This document shows, piece after piece, positions 54,925-64,000 of a DNA stretch of 64,000 bases (positions within the stretch are counted from its first letter, which is position 1; each line of letters opens with the position of its first letter). Below the pieces are notes generated by a model that did not search any database, was not told the origin of the DNA, and saw only the letters and a list, made by a program, of their open reading frames with translations. The translations under genes were made by a program, and so were the position numbers. The DNA lies in assembly GCF_018812025.1 (NCBI RefSeq), contig NC_063054.1:34837396-34901395 (forward strand). Direction: 5' to 3'. Source of the DNA: Megalobrama amblycephala (lineage: Eukaryota; Chordata; Actinopteri; Cypriniformes; Xenocyprididae).

Positions 54925-56900
54925 TAAAAGAGGCCTTCCGTGGAAGGCCTTCCAAGGCTGCTCAAGGCATCTGGGACCAACAATCCGTGGAAAATGATCC
55001 CTTAAAGGGAATGTGGCCAGGAGACCGAACGGAATCCCAGCCAGTCACTAGAGGGGAACAAAATCACCCCCAACGCCACCAAGGAGGCCGTAGTAATCTA
55101 ACGAAAGCCAAACATATTCTGGGCCAGCCCTGCCTGATACACAGAATCTTCAAAGCGCAAACACCAAAGAAGAGAGCAGATAAGAGTGACTGCGAAAGAG
55201 CAGTAAGCAACTCAAACCCGCACGCAGAGATGGGCATCCTGGAGAGCGGAACTCAGCCGAGCGCTATAAACCCTCGCATTGAAGGGAGTATAATCCACTC
55301 GTCCTAGGATCAACTCAGTGTCTGATTAAAGCGCTGAGGAGGCTGTGCGCTAGAAAAACCCCGGTACAGGGGAGCACAAACCAGCCTAGGGCTAGTCTGA
55401 ACGAGAGACTTCATAGAAGCCTACAACCAATGACCAGCTTAGGGAGCTAAGCACAATTACACAGTCAACCCAAAGGGAAGTACGAAGCTCAACCTAAGAC
55501 AAACCATACTGTAGGCACATAGTCATGGAGGCCGACCAGAAGGGGCCTACAACATAACTAAAGTTCTTACAAATGAATATGGTGGTATTCAGGATGGCCC
55601 ATAAGGCCATTCGACTGAAAACATAGCATGCTGAGCGCATGGCCAACCAAGTAATTAGGTAGCTGTGAGTGCCCACGAAACAGTCCGCCCAACACAATCC
55701 AGCGAGCAGTGTACTCGGTAAAGAACCTTTTTACTCTTTAAGCAAGAGGAGTACATCGTACGCCATCACGCGCTAAAGAAGGCCCCATGGGCCTATAACC
55801 TCAGCAGACACGTGGCATCAGCTCGTGGCAGTGTTATCAAGGATCAGGCTAAACAGACCGACTACAAAGGAGGTCATCAGTCAGCCCGAGCCCTGGCCAG
55901 CCAGCGACACAAATCCCTTTTAACTGTTTTCAGTAAAATTGTCAGAGAAAACACTCAAAAAAGGTACATGCCAGCATGCTCCCAAAGGAGGCCCTTAAGG
56001 CCTACCCATCACACGTGGCGTCAGCTAGCGGCCACTAAAGTTCTAGGAGCAAAATAGAACCGAGTAACAAACAAGGTAGCTACTTAGCTCAACTAGAGCT
56101 AAAGGAAACCAAGCTCAAGGAAGCAGATGCATAAAACCAGACAAACAGTTGGTTTTAACACAAGAGCTCACCTCGAGAGGCAAGCCACTCAGAAAATGTA
56201 CTCAGTAAAAGCACCTTTTACTCGCTAAGCAAGAGGAGTAGAAAGCCAAACTCCAGCGTGATACATAGGAGGCCTGTGAAGGCCTACAACCCGTAAACAC
56301 GCGGCGTCAGCTAGTGGCAATCATGACTCATCCATGGTGATAAGTCACATAGAAACCCACACAAAGCTGTGCCAACATGCAGACCGAAGGAGGCCCTGGT
56401 GGGGGCCTTCAACCTCCCAACACATGGCATCAGCCAGTGGTAGCTTCATGACTAAGACCAGCCAGCAGGCCAAGTACTCGAGAAAACCCTTAGGTAGGAG
56501 AAGTACACACTGCGCTAGGCCTGACCTAGGGCCTACTCATACAGAGGTGCGCGTGGCCGATGGCGGCGTGAGTCATACGACATGACTCAACCATGGAATG
56601 AGTCTAGATACAACCAACCCAGCTGGGCCAACACAGAGGCTACAAAGGAGGCCTGGCAAGGCCTACTACTTTTAGCACCATGTGGTGCCAGCCAGTGGTC
56701 ATAAACAGGACCCGAGCTCAAAAGGGACCAGCACTAAACCCTAAAGCTTACTGAGGGTAACTAGCTTACAAAATCTGAGCTTAGGTGCACACATTCCAAC
56801 AGGCAATGTACCCAGTACACATAATATGCAATCATGGTCTAAGGAAGGCCTGCAAGGCCTGCTACCTCAAACATCATGAGCATAAGCTTGAGGCAGTGCT
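54925..56900. repeat. Reiterated AGGCCT-loop-AGGCCT stem-loop motifs
   Basis: Blocks with GGAGGCC, a short loop, AAGGCCTAC and then CAC.TGGC.TCAGC..GTGGC recur near 55779, 55984, 56266, 56387, 56645 and 56840, with a related one at 54930. Spacing is irregular at 110-280 bp. Between them GCAAGAGGAGTA and ACTCGGTAAAG-type blocks also recur (55705-55755 and 56195-56240). Because AGGCCT is its own complement, each block can form a small hairpin. Confidence 0.7.
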
Positions 56901-57583
56901 AAGCTAAGTGAGCAAACTCACGATCGTAAACCAACAGCGCCCAGAAACAAGCTGTATAAAGAAAGAGGCTGCCAAAGGAAAGCCAACAATCTAACAGCAC
57001 ATAAAAACAGCTGCTGTGGTCATGATCGACTGGGAGCTAACAGAGATCAAACTTATTCTAACCAGAATAAATCTCCTCGAAGATAAGGGCCTGCCACCTG
57101 GGAAAAACAGCACCAGGAAGGCTAATAACAGCCTATCACACTAGCTGTTAATCTTAACTATAGCACCTACATTCCAAAATATGAAGGGGGGAAATGAGCA
57201 TACGGCCAACAACTCCCTCAGGAGGAGGCCAGAACTAGGAACTATACAACCACGAAGGGATAGTGATAATAGGGCTGATGTAATAAACAAACACCTAAAC
57301 CTAGCTCTAGACTAGCCACTAGCTAAGGCCTCAGGGTCAAGCAAAGCTTGGGCTTCATTTTGAATCCTTCAAATATGAGGAGAAAATTAAGCACTGCAAG
57401 CAAACAGTGTCAGGCGGCCAATAAGCCGTCCTGCACACAAATAACTGAAGCAACGAGTGCTAACTCAAACCAAACTAAATTATTAGCTGAGAAGCTACTC
57501 TAACATAGGAGGCTACAAAATAGCGGCCATAAACCTAATGCTACAGTTATTTTGCCCAAAAGAACCCCTTCTAACTTTACTGA

Positions 57584-58340
57584 CTACATGCTCAGGAAAG
57601 CTATACAGGAAAAACAAGGTCTACACTTTTTATAAACATAAAAATATAGACCTAGTTTACCTTCCTGCGGCTTGTAGAACGAAGATTTTCCCTCCTTATT
57701 TTAATGCATGAAGAAGGATGAAATCAAAAGTTCTTTTAAGCCTAAAAGCACTTTCACTATCAAGCCAGAAGGCGGCCTTTAGAAAACATATTATCAAAAG
57801 GCCAGCCAACAGCCTAACTGTAAAAGAAGCACCTGAGCAAGTAGAAAGATCTCAAACTCAGGAGGCGGAGGAAGAAGGGGTGAGGGCATATGCAATGTTT
57901 CCCCCGCAACGAGAGGGAATCGAATACAGACGCTAATGGTGTACATGATCAATCACCTCCTCAAACCTGATTCTTCCTCCTCAAGCCCAGCCATCTCTGC
58001 GCCTGCTCTGAAAAGAGGTGGTGCCTGAGCGGCCATACTGGACCTCTGGCCCTGTCTCAGAGCCTCAGCTCAAGATGGGCCAGCCTCCTGATAAACTACA
58101 TGCTCAGAAAAACTATACAGGAAAACAAGATCTTATTTAAAAACATAAAATAGACCCATCTCATATTCCTGCGGCTAAAAGACTGAAGATCCTAATACTC
58201 TTTTTTACATGAAAAAGGATAGAATCTAGGGTTCTTTTAAGCCTAAACGATCCTCTCATTATCAAACCGAAAAAGCGGGCAGACAGAAATAATTACTATG
58301 GGCCCAGCCATCGGTCTGACCATAAGAAGTATCTGTGCAT
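57584..58340. repeat. Direct duplication of about 250 bp inside the DIRS-like element
   Basis: 57584-57840 and 58095-58340 share CTACATGCTCAG, AACTATACAGGAAAA-type, TTCCTGCGGCT and GGTTCTTTTAAGCCTAAA-type blocks in the same order, with about 20-25% divergence by eye. Confidence 0.75.
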
Positions 58341-58358
58341 GATATAAAATATAATATG

Positions 58359-58499
<141 letters not shown>

Positions 58500-59446
58500 G
58501 GTGAAAGAAGAAGAGGAGAGGGTAAATATAAATCGCCCTTTAAATAGCTGCTGGGATCAATTACAAATGCAACGGTGTTTACAATCGATCACCCATTACT
58601 CTCGCTTCTTCCTCCTCCCGTCTGTCTGGCTCAGATCCAAATCTGAACGGCTAGGTGGTTTTCCATGCCCTCCCGATCTCAAACGCGGAGATCAGGAGAG
58701 AATAAAAAATCTATGGGAGCTGCAATATTCATGGACAGAAAGGAACCGTTCATCGAGCCGTCCGCGCACGGCCCCTTTCTTAACACGCTCTCACGGCAGC
58801 CAGCCACTCATCCTCGCCAGCCCCGGGGAAGCCGAGAGAGAAAACAATTCTCTCAAACTTCCCAACGAGCTCACCTGCGAGCCCTATGCCTGCAGCCGCC
58901 GTATTGCCTCAGCACACACGGGGCTATAATCACCAGGCACAGATGCAGACACCGCCTCCCTCAGGAAGAGTGCCAAACGAGAACGGAGCGTCCCGATAGG
59001 AGAGACGCTCACAGTGAACAATAGACAAACACACAGACGGCGCCTTCAAACACTGTCTATGCGTTCATCTATGCTCTCCAGACAGAATAACGAAAGGGAT
59101 GTGTAAATCAAATGTCAAAAACCTGGGACACGGATGAACACATTCTCCTGAACGTTTGTAGACATAAATGGAGTAATTCCTTACCAGTGTTATGAAACAA
59201 TGGCATGAACAAGACAGTCCCGAAAAGACGAGAAGATGTTGACTGCTTCCTCAGGCGCTCCCTTTATACGTCACGGTTCGCACCGTAATGACTTCATAGG
59301 CTGTCACCGGCCAATAGGATTGGAGTGTTGTGATTCTTGGCATTTCAAACACCTGTCACGAGTGACAGTCCCCCGTAGCGTGTCAAACGCAGAGTTGAGT
59401 TCCCTTTTGAAAGGGAACTTACATTTTGATTTCAGGGGGACTTTAA

Positions 59447-60566
59447 TGTATATTTCCAAATATATTCATGTACATATTCCTGTAACTCAAAAAGAAAAGC
59501 ATGGTGATAGCAATGTCAAGTTCATAGGTTCAATTATCAGGGAAATGCAAAAACTAGTTAAATATATATCTTGCAAGTTGCAACGTATACTGTAAGTAGC
59601 TTTTAAGATGTTGTTCGAACTGTGATGCAGTAGGTGAACCTGTCTCAAACACATCACATTTCACTTTTTAGACAGGATTAACATCATGTGATCTATACAC
59701 TTATATCTATAAGTGGTAGGGATGGCAAATTTGGGCTTGATAAAAACTCAGGACATGACATTTCTGAACAAAATAGCAAAATGCAAGTAGCCTATTATGA
59801 TAAATGTAAAAGTTACTAAAATATATATCCTACAATCATCCCTGGGGTCCTTATTTATTTTTGATAATGCTTTGTGAATGTTTCTCAAATTAGAATGGAA
59901 CCAAACATATTTCAGGTTTTACACGTTTGTGATAAAATCATATGTGGTAAGCAAAATATGTGATAAAAGCATGTTCACATGTCAGAAAGGTGACTCATGT
60001 ATAGTTTCATATTCAACAGAGACATGAAGTCCTGAGAGAAAGACAAGACCAGATCGTTCTGGTCTGTTTTTTTTTTTTTTCCATTTCCTTTTTTAAATCA
60101 AACAATTAGCACCAGTTCATACAACAGGCCACATCAGTCAAGTTTGCATCAGCTGACTATATCTTATATCCATGTCTACATATACCACACAGATTAGACC
60201 GTGTTATATTTAAAGGGTTAATTAATAAAAAATTTAAAATCTTGCCATCATTTACTCCAAATCCCTATATTTTTTAAATGAAATCTGTCCCTACATTGAA
60301 AGTCTAAAAATAAATCTATATGAATTGAGCGGTTTAATTCTAGTCTTTTGAAGAGACACGATCACTTTATATGATGAACGCACACACACAAAAAAAAAAA
60401 GAGTTTAATTCTTCAGTTTAATTTAAATGAGCTAAAACAACAATTTCTTAACATTTCGTCACAACTTAATTTCATTGTGTTCAATCTTCCTAATATATTT
60501 AATGAAGTTTACATAATCCATTTGTGTTACATAATCCAATCATTTTTGTTGACATACAACTAGAGC

Positions 60567-60569
<3 letters not shown>
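59447..60569. other. Intergenic, no gene recognised
   Basis: AT-rich with a poly-T run at 60067-60080. 59837-59905 resembles 47205-47280 (CTACAATCATCCCTGGG, TTTTGATAATGCTTTGTGAATG), so a small segment is shared between the two regions. Confidence 0.45.

Positions 60570-60620
<51 letters not shown>
60570..60620. repeat. (CA)n microsatellite
   Basis: About 25 CA units without interruption. Confidence 0.95.
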
Positions 60621-60626
<6 letters not shown>

Positions 60627-60972
60627 TTGTAACGTGGCTGTTTTAGAAGGATCCAGATGCAGTTTAGGAGTTTATTTAAACAAAACAACAGAGGTAAATC
60701 CAGGGAGAGAACACAAGAGTCCAGACAATAAACAGGTTCATCCATAACAGGGAACAAGAACTAAAACAAATGCACGCAATACATCCGAGTAGGATAACAC
60801 CAGACAAAGAACATGAGAAACACTAGAGTATATATATACACAAGGGGTGAATGGCAAACAAGAAACACCTGGAACAATCAGAGAACTAATCAACAAGAAA
60901 AACTACATAGGACTACAAAACATGGTGCTAGGACAGGAAATACAACAAAAATCCACAAGACAGGGAAACACA
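60621..60972. other. Possible old retroelement or LTR fragment
   Basis: Purine-rich plus strand with many CAAG/AACA words, starting after TGTAACGTGGCTG. Composition suggests a reverse-oriented LTR fragment, but no partner or target duplication was seen. Confidence 0.25.
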
Positions 60973-61562
60973 GGGTGCTTCTCAATTCTTATTTGCGCAT
61001 CCTCGCTTCCTTTCCTCGCTTCCTTTCCTCGCGTCTTAGCTCCACCCCTTCAGGATGCGAGGGAAGGACACAAGGAAAAGAAGCGAGGACAGAGGAATTG
61101 AATCAAGTGAAATTATATATCCTCGCTCCCTTTAGCATCACTTCAAAGCGTCATCAGTTGCACTCGAGGGATCTACCCACATGTTATTAAAGTTTGGTTA
61201 TTTAAAAAAAATATAATAAATATTAATAAAGCAAGATGCCCCGCTGAAATATATGACATGTAAAGTTGATTTAAACTGCATAAATTAAAGCATACATTTA
61301 AATTATTGTGACAGATATGAAGGGGGAGGAGAATTTATGCATGCGTCAGGTTTCTCGGCGAGAAAGACTTCCGCAAAGGATGCACCTGTGTATCCTCGCT
61401 CATAACTCCTCGGGAAGCCTCCTCACTCCTCGTTCCTCGCCTCCTCGCAATGCAATTAGAGAATTGATATGTCCTTCAAGATGGCTGAGCCTGATCGGTT
61501 TCCGGATCATAGGATGGAGGACGGAGGAGCGAGGAAACGAGGAGGGATATTGAGAAGCACCC
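60973..61562. mobile_element. MITE with GGGTGCTTCTCAATTC ends, 590 bp
   Basis: The left end GGGTGCTTCTCAATTC and the inverted right end ATTGAGAAGCACCC are TIRs. Subterminal CCTCGCTTCC/GGAAGCGAGG-type words repeat many times near both ends (60999-61030, 61390-61440, 61525-61545). Non-coding. ACAGG-like bases flank both sides, but the target duplication is not certain. Confidence 0.75.
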
Positions 61563-61604
61563 ACAGGCTGGGATCATGACGTGCGAAAAAAAAACAAAAA
61601 ACAA

Positions 61605-61694
61605 AAAAACGAATATTCGAATCCCAAAATTGAAAATCGAATACCAACCCACTGAACGAATATTCGAATAATTGGATATTTGGGTCCAGCCCTA
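61605..61694 (-). repeat. hAT-like terminal fragment
   Basis: CGAATATTCGAAT words repeat, and the segment ends TTGGGTCCAGCCCTAG, which on the minus strand reads like the CTAGGGCTGGACC start of a hAT terminus. The other end is missing, so this is a truncated copy. Confidence 0.4.
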
Positions 61695-62335
61695 GACAGC
61701 AGCCTATAAAATGTCTGCTTCTGTCTCAAGACCAATGTGTACTTCATTTTTTGTGTGTACACTAAGTAAAAGTAAAGTAAAAAGTGAAGACATGACCTTG
61801 GTATAACCTTGCATAATCAATTTTATTTAGTCTTATTAAATATTATTTTTGAATTGACTAGGTTGATTTAGGTGTTATCACATGAAGCAAGGTTTACCAG
61901 ACAAAACATTTTATTGTAACTAGAGGATGTCCCTTCCACAAATTTATCCTAAACAGATGTTTAAAAATGTAGGTTTAAAATTCATCTTAATGGCTGTCAA
62001 CATTCATCACTTTAATGAACAAATGTCTTCAAGAAAGTGAAAGTATTCATGCATTAGAACTTTTTCAATCAATCAATCACTCACTTTGCTGTTCAGAGGA
62101 AACTATGCCTTCAGCAGTTTCTATAATTAGTGTGTTTACCTGAAATGTCTGAAACCACATTACTTGAAAACAAGTTCTCTTGTTAGCCTGAAACTAAAAC
62201 AACATTCCATAGGCCATTCCCTAGAAGTGACAAGTAGGCTGATCTTATGGATAATGGCATGAATGAGACCAGACTGGAGTCCCTTTGAACCAACAGCTTT
62301 TATGTGTTTTGAGCATATGCTCAAAAAAAAAAAAC
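61695..62335. other. Intergenic, no gene recognised
   Basis: AT-rich; nothing recognised. Confidence 0.4.
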
Positions 62336-63390
62336 GGACCCACTTTATATTAAGTGGCATTAACTACTATGTACTTACATTTAAAGGTCCCGTTCTTCAT
62401 GATCCCATGTTTCAAACTTTAGTTAGTGTGTAATGTTGTTGTTAGAGTATAAATAAAATCTGTAAAATTTTAAAGTTCAAAGTTCAATGCCAAGCGAGAT
62501 ATTTTATTTAACAGAAGTCGCCTACATCGAATGGCCAGTTTGGACTACATCCCTCTACTTCCTTCTTTAATGACGTCACTAAAACACTAAAACTTTTTGA
62601 CTAACCTCCGCCCACAGGAATACACAAGAGTTGCGTTTGTAGAGTGTGTTTGTCGCCATGTCGTCGAAACGCTGTTATTTTCATCCCGCAGTCCAATCAC
62701 CGGGTCTGATTCCGGCTCAAATTGATAGGGTAAAATTAAAGACATGTTTACAATAACACTGAGCGCGTGCATCTCCACATTATGGTAAGAGGCGTGACCT
62801 TTCCGGGCAAGGAGCGCTAAACTGCTGTCGAATCACAACACAGGAACCGCTGGCACAATCAGAACTCGTTACGTATTTCTGAAGGAGGGACTTCATAGAA
62901 CAAGGAAGTCATCAGCCCGTTTTTATGACAGTGGAAACAGCGGTATACAGATAAGTAAATTATGTGAAAAATACTGTGTTTTTTTACACGCGAAACATGA
63001 ACACATGTTATATTGCACACTATAAACACAATCAAAGCTTCAAAAAAACACGAAAAACGGGACCTTTAAATTAATCATTTGATACAATGCACTTATTGTG
63101 TACATACATGTTTTTACATTGTACTTATATTTTAAAAACACCTGCATGTAATTACATCTGTAATTAATTTCTGTAATTACATTTATAATTACACTGTTGA
63201 CCCATCCCTTAACCCTTACCCCTACCCTTAAACCTACCCATACCACCAAAGCTGTCCCTAACTTTACCCATATCCCACCTCAATAGCTGCAAATGTGTTT
63301 TGCAATTCATTATGAACCCAATAAGTACATTGTACTTATTTTTTTATGTAAGTACATAGTAGTTAAGGCCACTTAATATAAAGTGGGACC
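62336..63390. mobile_element. MITE with GGACCCACTTTATATTAAGT ends, hosting a nested MITE
   Basis: The left end GGACCCACTTTATATTAAGTGG and the inverse right end (CCACTTAATATAAAGTGGGACC, to 63390) define it. It is the same family as 7292-8382. The nested element occupies 62381-63069. Confidence 0.85.
62381..63069. mobile_element. Nested TTAA-flanked MITE with AAAGGTCCCGTTCTTC ends
   Basis: TTAAAGGTCCCGTTCTTC on the left and the near inverse GAAAAACGGGACCTTTAA on the right, each at TTAA. 689 bp. Non-coding; ORF 62587-62778 has no domain. Confidence 0.8.
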
Positions 63391-64000
63391 AAAAAAACAA
63401 ATGAACAAACAAACAAACAAACAAAAAAAACAACAGGTAAACAGTTAAATTAAATGTTTAGCTACTTACATAACTGTTAGTTTTTTTTTTTCACTGATAA
63501 AACTAAGGTGTGAGCTGTTTCCCTACTCTGTTCAGTTTTGGTTTACCTGGTTTCTGAAGACTTTAAATAAATAAAGACATTGCACACATATTACTATTAA
63601 CAATTTGGCCATTTCTAATTATTGGAGAGACTTATCCCCATCAATATCTATGGTGGTTATATGGTGGCCCTGTATTTGAGTGCTCTATTTATGTTCACTG
63701 ATCAATGTTTATATGTGAATAAAAGCCTAAATTAAATCGGCACTCAAAAACTGAAATAATTTCAAACAATTTAATTCATTTAATTCAAATTATATAAGTT
63801 GGGTCATCAATTTAGTTGGAATTAGGTCAAATTAATTTACTGTATAATTTAACTTCTAATATATTTGACAAACTAAGCTTTTGCATGCTGGTGGAACGTT
63901 TTATTTATGTTAAAAATTAATTTATAAACTAATGTCAGTATTCTGAAATTAATTCTTAGTGAAACATCTAAACTGAGAACGAAAACTAAATGGTTGGCTG
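63391..64000. other. Intergenic, no gene recognised
   Basis: A short (CAAA)n run at 63400-63428, then AT-rich sequence to the window end. Confidence 0.4.

Noticed and set aside
54909..55307. 132-aa ORF directly after the terminal repeat of the DIRS-like element
   Set aside because: No recognisable domain. It runs on the strand opposite to the inferred element orientation and overlaps repeat motifs; chance openness is more likely.

Overview
The window looks like nuclear DNA of a teleost fish, most likely a cyprinid. The reasons are an array of intact single-exon trace amine-associated receptor (TAAR) genes of fish type, a low-GC background crowded with TIR-bearing miniature DNA transposons, DIRS-type tyrosine-recombinase retrotransposons, a chromodomain Gypsy element and hAT elements, plus abundant (CA)n, (TA)n and (TCTA)n microsatellites. 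The species cannot be named from the sequence alone.

Host genes. Five intact TAAR genes lie on the minus strand at 3966-5000, 9529-10554, 19670-20704, 30153-31181 and 33661-34689. All keep the aminergic Asp of TM3, the DRY box, the CWLP motif of TM6 and the TAAR-type NPLIY block of TM7. Each has a TATA-like box 170-230 bp upstream of its ATG inside a block shared between paralogs, so promoter and gene were duplicated together. The only other host-like coding trace is a broken trypsin-like peptidase domain at the left edge (2-656).

Mobile DNA fills the gaps between and beyond the receptors. From left to right: an 8-bp-TSD hAT MITE (1256-1448); a MITE inside a palindromic target (1748-1954); several TTAA-flanked and nested MITEs (5.9-8.4 kb); a complete-looking DIRS retrotransposon (12463-18204) with inverted terminal repeats, internal complementary region, gag, a broken RT/RNase H and an open tyrosine recombinase; a 34-bp minisatellite split by an internally deleted LTR element (21.4-23.95 kb); a full-length hAT element with a 615-aa transposase ORF (24313-27487); nested TTAA elements (27.5-29.2 kb); repeats carrying antisense remnants of a MADF-type domain (31.6, 36.9 and 42.4 kb); a second, deleted DIRS element (37671-41960) whose recombinase is split by a DNA transposon with a 9-bp TSD; a deleted hAT (47.3-48.4 kb); a young Gypsy chromovirus with near-identical LTRs (48615-53812); and a 4.7-kb non-coding element with DIRS-like ends (54710-59418). 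The right flank holds more MITEs and microsatellites.

The least explained object is the 54710-59418 element. It has DIRS-type termini but no recognisable gag, RT or recombinase, and its interior is built from reiterated AGGCCT-loop-AGGCCT stem-loops and a 250-bp direct duplication. All three DIRS-type elements share the same two-hairpin architecture at one end despite otherwise different sequences, which suggests a functional terminal structure.
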